Source of the DNA: Calditrichota bacterium
GTDB lineage: Bacteria > Calditrichota > Calditrichia > Calditrichales > Calditrichaceae
Assembly: GCA_024278715.1 (NCBI GenBank)
Contig: JAJRSN010000174.1
Coordinates: 1 to 17,607, forward strand
Direction of reading: 5' to 3'
DNA length: 17,607 bases
Part shown: positions 1-7,380 of the stretch, piece after piece
Layout of the letters: every line of letters starts with the position of its first letter
Position numbering within the stretch: the first letter of the stretch is position 1
Notes under the pieces: generated by a model
Database searches by the model: none
What the model saw: only the letters and a program-made list of their open reading frames with translations
What the model was told of the DNA's origin: nothing
Program-made: the position numbers and the translations under genes

Positions 1-932
1 AGCGGACCGGCTTGCTTTTGATAAGAAATAAGATAATTTTGCCCTTCATGCTTCCAGACAAGGGTAATTAGCGAAGACGGATAATAAGGAAATTCGATGG
101 GCTCAAAAAAGAAATTCAAATCAAGATTAAATACCATTAACCATGAAGCGTTATCTCTGAAAGGAACCGGCTGATCGTAATTATCCGGAGCCGAGCTTCC
201 GCCTAAAATAAGTTCAGGAATTTTATCCTTGTTTAAATCGAAAAGAAAAGGACTGCCCAGATAAGCGCCGGCAAAAGGCGATTTTGCGACGATTTTTTTA
301 CTGCGAATATCAAATTTAAAAATTCTGCGCGGCTGCATGCTAAAGCCGGACATTAAAATGAAATAGGCTTCCTTAAATCCGTCATTATTTGAATCGTAAA
401 AAACAGCACTTGGCTTTCGAATGTCCCATTTTCTTTGCGGATGCAGGTTTGGTTCGGGCTTGCGAACAATAAATTTCCGGTAAATTAAAAATTTGTTGCG
501 ATAGCGCGGATCAAATGCGTAAAGAAAAAGCGAATCGTGCGCGATCGTGAAAAAATAGACTTCGTCGTAGCCGTCGTTATCGTAATCGGTAAAGTAAACG
601 GCGTCGGGCAGCCATGCTTCCGTGAAATTCCATTGATCAATTAGCTGGTCTTTTGAAGTGTAGAATTTTACGCCAAGGTCCTGCCCGTTAAAACTATTTT
701 TAAATATTAAATATTCGCTGAATCCGTCGTGGTCAAAATCATTGTAATGATATTCGATCTCCCTGCGGTTAATTTTTATTTTATTTATCAAGCTTACTTT
801 GTTTTGATTAAAAAACGAGTGAAAAACAATTACTAACAACGCGGTAAAAAAAACCGCAAAAAGCGCGGCAAAAAGATAGATTTTCAAAAAAGGAGATGGT
901 TTTCCATCACTCTTAAATACAATTGGCATCAT
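1..932 (-). CDS. Membrane-anchored Ca-loop (FG-GAP/VCBS-like) repeat protein, C-terminus off the left edge
   Basis: The reading frame is open from an ATG at 932 to the window edge (310 codons seen); an in-frame TAA lies immediately upstream, so 932 or the adjacent ATG at 929 is the start. No clear Shine-Dalgarno sequence precedes it. Residues about 17-41 form one hydrophobic helix with no obvious signal-peptidase site, so it is probably an N-terminal anchor. Four loops of the DxDxDG kind follow, at about residues 65-70, 116-121, 180-185 and 232-236 (the last is degenerate, DLNKDK), each followed by a beta-strand such as EYLIF or EVYFF. This is the pattern of FG-GAP/VCBS beta-propeller blades that bind Ca2+. 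The propeller is inferred to lie outside the cytoplasmic membrane. The missing C-terminus could carry a signalling domain (histidine kinase, diguanylate cyclase) or nothing more. The function is not recognised. It is transcribed divergently from the VWA-protein gene. Confidence 0.75.
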   Translation of the reverse strand, partial: MMPIVFKSDGKPSPFLKIYLFAALFAVFFTALLVIVFHSFFNQNKVSLINKIKINRREIEYHYNDFDHDGFSEYLIFKNSFNGQDLGVKFYTSKDQLIDQWNFTEAWLPDAVYFTDYDNDGYDEVYFFTIAHDSLFLYAFDPRYRNKFLIYRKFIVRKPEPNLHPQRKWDIRKPSAVFYDSNNDGFKEAYFILMSGFSMQPRRIFKFDIRSKKIVAKSPFAGAYLGSPFLFDLNKDKIPELILGGSSAPDNYDQPVPFRDNASWLMVFNLDLNFFFEPIEFPYYPSSLITLVWKHEGQNYLISYQKQAGP

Positions 933-1378
933 TTACATGTTTAATCCGTTAAACTTCAAGCCCCCATGAGAAATTAGATATTTCCGATTGATTGTCTGAA
1001 AAATTTCAAAGTTGTTTACAAAACAAACAACTCCTTTCAAACCGGATAATATTTTTTTACTGCCAAATCAAGCGGCAAGAACATGACGTTAATAATTGTA
1101 ACCAAATTTTGCCAATAATGCAAGTTGTGTTGCTAAAAGTAATCATAAAAATTTAAAATGATTCCAAACGGAAACATGTTTTGGGTAAAAGAAAAATACG
1201 GTGTTAATAAAAATAAGGGGTTAAATTACAAATGAATTACTGGTACGTTTTTTGAAAGAAAAATAAAACAGCATTAAATGATAGTTGAGCCGTAATCGGT
1301 TGATCAAAAGAACTTATTGAAGACAAAGGGTAAAAAAAATATTTAACCGGTTAGAAACCAAAGAGGAGGAGAGGATTT

Positions 1379-1414
1379 ATGACAAAGAATCGAATGTCTT
1401 TTATTTCCGAATAA
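1379..1414 (+). CDS. Candidate 11-codon leader peptide with a strong ribosome-binding site
   Basis: The ATG at 1379 opens an ORF reading MTKNRMSFISE and then TAA. It is preceded at 1363-1375 by a very strong Shine-Dalgarno stretch (GAGGAGGAGAGGA) at correct spacing. Nothing in the peptide resembles a classical attenuator (no run of one amino acid). The ribosome-binding site is better than many in this window, which is why the ORF is listed. It may be a translated leader, a relic of a lost gene, or a chance purine run. Confidence 0.3.
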   Translation: MTKNRMSFISE

Positions 1415-1464
1415 GTCATGTCGTCTGTTGAAATCAGATAAACAATCCGAAAGGAGGGGGCATT

Positions 1465-1581
1465 ATGAGATATTGATATTTTGGGTATACCTTTGACAGC
1501 AGTTTTACAATTCTTATCCGGTTTAAAATAAAGAAGATATTTGCTGATATTAAAGTTATGAAGGGGTACCCGAGGCGTTAA
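1465..1581 (+). other. Second strong ribosome-binding site with a 3-codon ORF; frame stays open after UGA
   Basis: AAAGGAGGGGG at 1450-1460 precedes an ATG at 1465 by 4 bases. The frame reads M-R-Y and then TGA at 1474-1476. Past that stop the same frame stays open for 34 more codons until TAA at 1579-1581 (YFGYTFDSSF... ...KGYPRR). Either this is a minimal leader ORF or a small gene interrupted at codon 4. The ATGAGA that follows this site also begins the VWA gene at 1652, so a decayed duplication of the gene start is possible. No conserved product is recognised. Confidence 0.25.
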
Positions 1582-1651
1582 TCGGTTTTAACAATTGCGT
1601 TCCTTTTTGACTGTTGTTAAGTAAAAAACAAAATTTTAGGAGGAAATAGCT

Positions 1652-4600
1652 ATGAGAATGATTTTTAATTCCATTCTTTCAATTTTACTCTTGAGTTCAT
1701 TTGTCTTAGGACAAAATATTTTAAACTTACGGGAAGATCCTCAACAAAAACCCGATGTGAGTCCGGGTCAATTGTTAAAAAGTCAGCCTGTTGAAAGAAA
1801 CCAGACGGGCAAGCCGATGCGGGTTTTAGTAGATAACATATTTTTTGAAGATTTTGAAGGTTCCACAAGCAACTGGGTAAGAATGGATGACCCATGGGAA
1901 ATCGGCTCTCCTTCCACCGGTCCTAAATCAGGATTTTCTTCCGCAAAATGTGCGGCTACCAATTTGGACGGCACTTATTTGCCTAACAAATATAGCTGGT
2001 TGCAGTCAAAAACAATCAATTTGCCTACCCTGTCTTCTTCCGACGAATCAATTGTCTTAAAGTTTAATGAATGGTATGAAATCGAAAGCTCTTATGATTA
2101 TGGTTATGTTTATATCCGGGCAAACGGCGGCAGCTGGGTGGAGATGAGTAAACGCACCGGTTCAAGCGGTTGGATTGAGACGGAAATTGACCTTACAACC
2201 TATGCCGGAGATCAAATCGAAATTTTATTTTATTTTACAACAAACGGTTCCAATGAATACAGCGGATGGTATATTGACAATGTAAAGGTGCAATTGTTAG
2301 GCGCCGAGCCGCTTACCACAACAATCACTTCTTTGGATCATACCAAATTTCCTTTTATTTATCTGAACGTTAATGTCGATACATTTGGCACCGGAATTTC
2401 GAGCCTGACAAAAGACAATTTTACCGTAATCGAAAACGATGTGGTTCAAACCGGTTATTTTGATGTAACGCCTCCCGAATCGAGCGGCGGCACCCGTCTC
2501 GCGGATGTTATTTTTGTGCTTGATGTTTCGGGCAGTATGGGCGATGAAATTGACGCCGTGAAAGCAAATATGGAAGATTTTATTAACTCGCTTGACGAGA
2601 AGGGTGTGGATTATCGTGTGGGATTTATCACTTTTGCCGATATCATCTATGTTTATAACGACGGCGAGTTGTATGAGGGTAAGGAGACAATACTTTCAAT
2701 TATTGATAATATTGAACTCGGAGAGCACGGTATAGGAAGCGGCGGCGATACTCCGGAAAATCAATTGGAAGCCATGGCAAAAGGCTCTGTAATGAACTTT
2801 AGATCCGGGGCTCAAAGAATTGAAATTATGCTGACCGATGCCTATGCCCATAGCGATGACGCCGTGACCTCATGGACTGTTTCATCGTTGATCGATCAAT
2901 TGAAAGCCACCAATGTAAACTGTTATCCTGTTTTTGATACGGGAAACAGCACCCAAAAAGATCAGTACATCCCCATTGCCGATGCGACAAATCCAGACGG
3001 CAAATATTATCATATTTATGACAACTTCAATGAAATCATCGATGACATCAGCTCTTCCATAAGCAATACCTATGTTGTGCAATACAAATCGAGCGATCCC
3101 GTATATAACGGAGTAACCCGCTTTGTCGAAGTTAAGGTCAATTATAAAGGGGAAACCAGTTCGGATTTCGCCTCGTATGTTCCGGGTGCGGCTCCCAGAA
3201 TAGAGCGCACAGCCGAGACAGTTGCCCTTCATGATAAGGCGTGGGCTGAAGGTACAACGTTTACTATCGAAGCGAATATAACGGATGAAATTGAACCTTA
3301 CCTGAAATCAGCCACTTTATATTATCGCACGACAAACGATGAAATGTTTGAGAATGTTGAAATGACGTTGGTCAGCGGGAATTTATACCGCGCGACAATA
3401 CCGGGCTCCGCGGTGCATAGTCCAGGCGTTGATTATTATATTTCGGCGACCGACGATCGATCAAAAGTTACCGATCCGTCAACAGACCCCCGTCAAAATC
3501 CTTATCAAATAGCCATTCTCCCCAATTATGCTCCTAAGATTATCCATACGCCGGTTAATAAGCTGACGCCGGGCGCGGATATACCCATCACCGCAGATAT
3601 TACCGATGAAACCAATAATCTTACCGCAACCGAATTGTTCTACAGGAAAACAGGCAGGCTGCTTTATCAAAAACTTAATATGGAAAATATCGGCGGAGAT
3701 ACCTATCGGGCGGTAATACCCGGAAGCGAGGTAACCATTGATGGCATTGACTATTATATTAAGGCTACCGATGATTTCGGAATCAGCTCCTATCACGGAG
3801 ATGCCGACCATCCTCATCACATAGGAGGAGGCGAATTTGCTCCGTTTATTTCGTCTATTAAGGATGTTCCGCACGATCAGGGCGGCAAGGTTTTAATTAC
3901 CTGGGAAGCATCAAGCCTTGATAACGGTTATACCGGTAATCCTGTTCTGTATTACAGCATCTGGAGAGCAATTCCCAACAGTAAAACGACTAAAGATTTG
4001 TCAGCAATGCTTGAGGCAAAAGTTGATAAAGATTTTAGCGGCGAAGCGGCAAGGATCAAATCTTTTGACGGCGGCGAATTATACTGGGAATGGCTGGCAA
4101 ATCAACCGGCGCACGGTTTACGCAAATATAGTTACGCGGCGGAAACACTATACGATTCCATGTCAACAACGGCAGGATGGCACTATTTCTTTGTATCGGC
4201 TCATACTGCAAGCGATTTCTTCGACTCTGTGCCCGACAGCGGTTACTCGGTCGATAATTTGGCTCCTTCTGTTCCGTTGGATTTAATGGCGATTTACGAT
4301 TCCAAAACGAAGAAAGTCATCCTGTCCTGGCAGCCGAATCCCGAAACCGACATAAAGCAATACAATATCTACAGACGTACCAGGAAATCTTCCGAATGGC
4401 AGCTTATCGGCTACAGCACTGAACCTCTGTTTACCGATTATCTGCCTGATCCGGCATCGATATCTGACTATATCTATTCCGTAAGCGCTGAAGACATTCA
4501 TGAAAATAAGAGTGAATTGAGCGAAGAAGCGAGCATAATGACCGGTTTGGAAAAATCGGATAACATGGTTCCCGAGAAATTCGCTTTATATCAGAATTTT

Positions 4601-4852
4601 CCGAATCCCTTCAACCCGACAACAACCATAGTGTATGATTTGCCTGAGAACGAAGAAGTCAGATTGGAAATTTTCACCGCATCCGGACAAAAAATCAAAA
4701 CGTTGTTTACGGGTCAGCTTAATCAGGGGCGGCACAAATTAGTCTGGGACGGCACCGACGACGCCGGCAATTCTGTTGCCAGCGGCGTGTATCTGTATCA
4801 GCTTAAAGCCGGCGACTTTGTGCAGACGCGAAAGATGATTTTGATGCGCTAA
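1652..4852 (+). CDS. Secreted VWA-domain protein with jelly-roll, Ig/Fn3-like domains and T9SS sorting domain
   Basis: A Shine-Dalgarno TTAGGAGGAAAT at 1636-1647 supports the ATG at 1652. The product is 1066 aa. Residues 1-20 are a signal peptide. Residues about 62-214 form a MAM/peptidase-associated jelly roll (FFEDFEG..W start, SGWYIDNVKV end). Residues about 284-475 are a von Willebrand A domain with a complete metal site: D291-x-S293-x-S295 (DVSGSM), T367 in GGDTPE, and D396 in LTDAYAH. Two related Ig-like units follow at about 517-620 and 627-712 (both contain 'YR A IPGS V' and 'YYI ATDD'), then Fn3-like units at about 740-870 and 871-965. Residues about 974-1066 are a type A T9SS sorting domain (TIGR04183-like; LYQNFPNPFNPTTTI), which predicts export by T9SS and cleavage or surface attachment. 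Metal-dependent ligand binding or adhesion at the cell surface is inferred; no catalytic domain is visible. Confidence 0.93.
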   Translation: MRMIFNSILSILLLSSFVLGQNILNLREDPQQKPDVSPGQLLKSQPVERNQTGKPMRVLVDNIFFEDFEGSTSNWVRMDDPWEIGSPSTGPKSGFSSAKCAATNLDGTYLPNKYSWLQSKTINLPTLSSSDESIVLKFNEWYEIESSYDYGYVYIRANGGSWVEMSKRTGSSGWIETEIDLTTYAGDQIEILFYFTTNGSNEYSGWYIDNVKVQLLGAEPLTTTITSLDHTKFPFIYLNVNVDTFGTGISSLTKDNFTVIENDVVQTGYFDVTPPESSGGTRLADVIFVLDVSGSMGDEIDAVKANMEDFINSLDEKGVDYRVGFITFADIIYVYNDGELYEGKETILSIIDNIELGEHGIGSGGDTPENQLEAMAKGSVMNFRSGAQRIEIMLTDAYAHSDDAVTSWTVSSLIDQLKATNVNCYPVFDTGNSTQKDQYIPIADATNPDGKYYHIYDNFNEIIDDISSSISNTYVVQYKSSDPVYNGVTRFVEVKVNYKGETSSDFASYVPGAAPRIERTAETVALHDKAWAEGTTFTIEANITDEIEPYLKSATLYYRTTNDEMFENVEMTLVSGNLYRATIPGSAVHSPGVDYYISATDDRSKVTDPSTDPRQNPYQIAILPNYAPKIIHTPVNKLTPGADIPITADITDETNNLTATELFYRKTGRLLYQKLNMENIGGDTYRAVIPGSEVTIDGIDYYIKATDDFGISSYHGDADHPHHIGGGEFAPFISSIKDVPHDQGGKVLITWEASSLDNGYTGNPVLYYSIWRAIPNSKTTKDLSAMLEAKVDKDFSGEAARIKSFDGGELYWEWLANQPAHGLRKYSYAAETLYDSMSTTAGWHYFFVSAHTASDFFDSVPDSGYSVDNLAPSVPLDLMAIYDSKTKKVILSWQPNPETDIKQYNIYRRTRKSSEWQLIGYSTEPLFTDYLPDPASISDYIYSVSAEDIHENKSELSEEASIMTGLEKSDNMVPEKFALYQNFPNPFNPTTTIVYDLPENEEVRLEIFTASGQKIKTLFTGQLNQGRHKLVWDGTDDAGNSVASGVYLYQLKAGDFVQTRKMILMR

Positions 4853-4857
4853 TCAAA
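4745..4857 (+). repeat. 113-bp 3'-end repeat, copy 1 (sorting-domain tip plus stop)
   Basis: This segment covers the last 36 codons of the VWA gene, from the Trp of WDGTDDAGN to the stop, plus 5 bases. It matches 7215-7327 at an offset of 2470 with 4 differences, at 4753, 4756, 4789 and 4798. All four are synonymous, and the encoded residues are the same. Identity falls sharply just upstream, where the two sorting domains have diverged. Confidence 0.9.
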
Positions 4858-4880
4858 TATGTAATATCTCATTTTCTATT

Positions 4881-4904
4881 AGAGGCAGGCTTTGTCCTGC
4901 CTCT
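4881..4904 (+). terminator. Hairpin after the VWA gene, probable terminator
   Basis: AGAGGCAGG (4881-4889), a 6-base loop, and CCTGCCTCT (4896-4904) form a perfect 9-bp stem 29 bases after the stop codon. The following sequence, ATTAAACTATAATTTAATAG, is AT-rich but has no T-run, so termination may be leaky and allow some read-through into the LVIVD gene. Confidence 0.55.
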
Positions 4905-5033
4905 ATTAAACTATAATTTAATAGACTTTCTCATTCTAATTATAGCTACACAATTTTACCCTTATCGAAAATTGCTATTTTTTTATAGACCTTTTATATT
5001 TTGTAATTGCTGTGTCTATTATGGAGAATTGTC

Positions 5034-7322
5034 ATGAAAAAACTAATTAAGAGCAGTTTTCATTTCATCGTTTATATTCTTCTAATAACTCCGCAGTTTT
5101 GGTTAATATCAGTAGATAATTCTTTGGCACAAGGACCTGATGTTTTTTTGGGACAGAAGGCTTTAAGATTTACAAACGGAACATTTATTAGAGGACAGGA
5201 ATGGTGGCAATTCCCTAAAGATAAAAATGTTAACAAAGTAGCAGCAACAGATAGCAATGTAACGCTTATCGGTAAATGGGCTAACGGACCTTGCTATGAT
5301 GTTGCTGTTAGTGGAAACATAGCATATTTGGGGAACGGAGGTTATCTTGAAATAGTTGATATAACAAATCCGGCTAATCCCGTTTATCTAAGTAAACTTT
5401 CTTTGCCTGCAGTGGTCAGAGGAATAATGGTTAGCGGAAATTATGCTTATGTGGCTAATGGGAATGCCGGTTTACGCATCATCGATATAAGTAATACTGC
5501 AACACCAAGCGAAGTTGGTTTTTTAAATACCGGAAGCTATGCATTAGGAGTTTACATAATCGATAATTACGCTTATGTGGCGGATGATAGCGATGGTTTA
5601 CGCATAATTGATGTAAGCAACCCATCGTCGCCAACTGAAGTGGGTTTTTTAGATACGGAGGGGTATGCATACGGTATTTACGTCAGCGGTAATTATGCTT
5701 ATGTAGCTGATTATGTAGGAGGCTTACGCATCATTGATGTAAGCAACCCATCGTCACCAACTGAAGTGGGCTTTTTTGATACGGAGGGGTATGCATACGG
5801 TATTTACGTCAGCGGTAATTATGCTTATGTAGCAGATTATGCAGATGGTTTACGAATCATTGATGTAAGCAATCCCTTAACGCCATCTGAAGTTGGCTTT
5901 TTTTATTCAGGAGTGTATGTTTCAGGTGTTTATGTAGTTGATAATTTCGCTTACATAACTAATGGAAGCGCTGGCTTGTACATTATTGATGTGAGTAATC
6001 CATCGGCACCAAGCCAGGTCGGTTCTTTTGACACGAGAGACTATGCTAAAGATGTTTACGTGAGTGCTAATTACGCTTATGTGGCTGATGAAGGTGCTGG
6101 AATGTGCATTGTTGATGTAAGTAATCCTTTTTCACCAACAGAAGTAGGTTTCTTTGATACAAGAGGATATACATACGATGTTTTTTTTAAAGATAGATTC
6201 GTATATTTAGCTAACGGATTTTCAGGGTTACGTATTTTAGATGTTAATGATACTTCCTCGCCTAAAGAAGTTGGCTTTTTTAAAACCAAAGGTTATGCAT
6301 ACGGAGTTTACGTTAAAGACCATTATGCTTATCTGGTGGAAAGGGGTTCCGGTTTACACATCATCGATGTAAGTAATCCTTCGGCAACGAGCGAAGTTGG
6401 TCTTTTGGATATGGAGGGGGGTGTAAGGGATGTTTACGTACAAGGCAATTATGTTTATGTAGCGAATGGAAGTGACGGTTTACGCATCGTCGATGTGAGT
6501 AATCCTTCGACGCCAAGGGAAGTAGGGCTTTTTGATACCGGGAGTTACGTAAATGCTGTTTACGTGAGTGGAAATAACGCTTTTATTGCGGATTATAAGG
6601 ATGGTTTACGAATCATTGATGTAAGCAACCCATCGTCGCCAACTGAAGTGGGTTTTTTAGATAAGGAGTGGTATGCATTTGATATTTATGTCAGCGGTAA
6701 TTATGCTTATGTAGCAGATTATGCAGATGGTTTACGAATCATTGATGTAAGCAATCCATCGTCGCTAACTGAAGTGGGCTTTTTTGATATGGAAGATTAT
6801 GCATACGAAGTTTATGTCAGTGACAATTACGCTTATATGGCGGATGGGTTTGGTGGTTTATGCATTATCGATGTGAGCAATACGTCGTCGCCAACTGAAG
6901 CTGGTTTTTTTATTACTGGAGGAAATGCAAAGGGAGTTCACGTCAATAATAATTGCGCATACTTGGCAGATGGGGGAGACGGAATGTATATTTTGCAATT
7001 CACTGGCACCACGGCAATTCGAGAAGTTCATTCTAATTTTCCGGAACGGGCTGCTTTATATCAAAACTATCCTAATCCTTTTAATCCCACTACTACCATG
7101 GCTTATACGTTGCCCAAAACCAGTGTAATTGCATTAACCATCTTTAACACCTTGGGCAAAAAAGTTCGTACATTAGTGCAACGGCAACAGAATTCCGGTC
7201 AATACATTATGCAATGGGACGGTACTGACGACGCCGGCAATTCTGTTGCCAGCGGCGTTTATCTGTACCAGCTTAAAGCCGGCGACTTTGTGCAGACGCG
7301 AAAGATGATTTTGATGCGCTAA
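5034..7322 (+). CDS. Secreted LVIVD-repeat double beta-propeller protein with T9SS sorting domain
   Basis: The ATG at 5034 is chosen because TATGGAGAA lies just upstream and the product then begins MKKLIKSS with a normal signal peptide (residues 1 to about 32, ending SLAQ). An in-frame TTG at 5007 would put a poor extension in front. The product is 762 aa. Residues about 87-665 are 14 tandem LVIVD repeats (Pfam PF08309 type; consensus VYVSGNYAYVADxxxGLRIIDVSNP). Repeat 1 has 41 residues, repeats 2-13 have exactly 42, and the last is cut short. Fourteen blades fit two seven-bladed propellers, which is inference. Residues about 670-762 are a T9SS type A sorting domain (LYQNYPNPFNPTTTM). Export to the cell surface, with a binding or scaffold role, is likely; no enzyme motif is present. 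The gene follows the VWA gene on the same strand and shares its 3' tip. Confidence 0.93.
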   Translation: MKKLIKSSFHFIVYILLITPQFWLISVDNSLAQGPDVFLGQKALRFTNGTFIRGQEWWQFPKDKNVNKVAATDSNVTLIGKWANGPCYDVAVSGNIAYLGNGGYLEIVDITNPANPVYLSKLSLPAVVRGIMVSGNYAYVANGNAGLRIIDISNTATPSEVGFLNTGSYALGVYIIDNYAYVADDSDGLRIIDVSNPSSPTEVGFLDTEGYAYGIYVSGNYAYVADYVGGLRIIDVSNPSSPTEVGFFDTEGYAYGIYVSGNYAYVADYADGLRIIDVSNPLTPSEVGFFYSGVYVSGVYVVDNFAYITNGSAGLYIIDVSNPSAPSQVGSFDTRDYAKDVYVSANYAYVADEGAGMCIVDVSNPFSPTEVGFFDTRGYTYDVFFKDRFVYLANGFSGLRILDVNDTSSPKEVGFFKTKGYAYGVYVKDHYAYLVERGSGLHIIDVSNPSATSEVGLLDMEGGVRDVYVQGNYVYVANGSDGLRIVDVSNPSTPREVGLFDTGSYVNAVYVSGNNAFIADYKDGLRIIDVSNPSSPTEVGFLDKEWYAFDIYVSGNYAYVADYADGLRIIDVSNPSSLTEVGFFDMEDYAYEVYVSDNYAYMADGFGGLCIIDVSNTSSPTEAGFFITGGNAKGVHVNNNCAYLADGGDGMYILQFTGTTAIREVHSNFPERAALYQNYPNPFNPTTTMAYTLPKTSVIALTIFNTLGKKVRTLVQRQQNSGQYIMQWDGTDDAGNSVASGVYLYQLKAGDFVQTRKMILMR
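5292..7028 (+). repeat. Fourteen tandem LVIVD coding repeats, 126-bp period
   Basis: Repeats 2-13 keep an exact 126-bp register without indels. Some copies are nearly identical at DNA level. The segment starting at 5811 in repeat 5 matches 6693 in repeat 12 without a mismatch for about 65 bases, at a distance of 882 bp (7 x 126). Repeats 4 and 11 are also close at the same distance, and the end of repeat 3 matches the end of repeat 11 (distance 8 x 126). Other copies have diverged strongly, so exchange among blades has been patchy. Confidence 0.9.
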
Positions 7323-7327
7323 TCAAA
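7215..7327 (+). repeat. 113-bp 3'-end repeat, copy 2
   Basis: This is the second copy of the sorting-domain tip described at 4745-4857. By direct count, 57 of the 108 bases from 7215 to the stop are G or C, whereas a sample of the repeat body (5641-5700) has 25 of 60. The tip therefore differs in composition from the rest of its gene and looks more like the VWA gene. Confidence 0.9.
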
Positions 7328-7345
7328 AGAAATAAAAAATTCTTA

Positions 7346-7380
7346 CAAAAGGCAGGTTTGATACCTGCCTTTTGTTTTTT
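7346..7380 (+). terminator. Intrinsic terminator after the LVIVD gene
   Basis: CAAAAGGCAGGT (7346-7357), loop TTGAT, and ACCTGCCTTTTG (7363-7374) form a perfect 12-bp stem followed by six T at 7375-7380, 24 bases after the stop codon. The GGCAGG/CCTGCC core is the same as in the hairpin after the VWA gene. Confidence 0.92.

Larger units (their letters stand above)
933..1651. other. 719-bp divergent intergenic region
   Basis: This region separates the minus-strand repeat-protein gene from the plus-strand VWA gene, so it should carry promoters for both, but I could not assign a convincing -35/-10 pair. It is AT-rich. Visible structure includes a 7-bp inverted repeat, GTTGTTT at 1011-1017 and AAACAAC at 1025-1031, and a perfect 10-bp palindrome, TAACCGGTTA, at 1344-1353, which could be an operator. 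From 1361 onward there are two purine-rich ribosome-binding sites with mini-ORFs, listed separately. No longer gene is seen on either strand. Confidence 0.6.

Noticed and set aside
1465..1581. UGA at codon 4 read as selenocysteine or tryptophan
   Set aside because: No stem-loop resembling a SECIS element follows the UGA, no selenoprotein homology is apparent, and other genes use UGA as an ordinary stop (for example rpsF).
5598..5850. CRISPR-like or mobile repeat array
   Set aside because: The repeats are inside one open frame, are 126 bp long without spacers, and encode LVIVD propeller blades.
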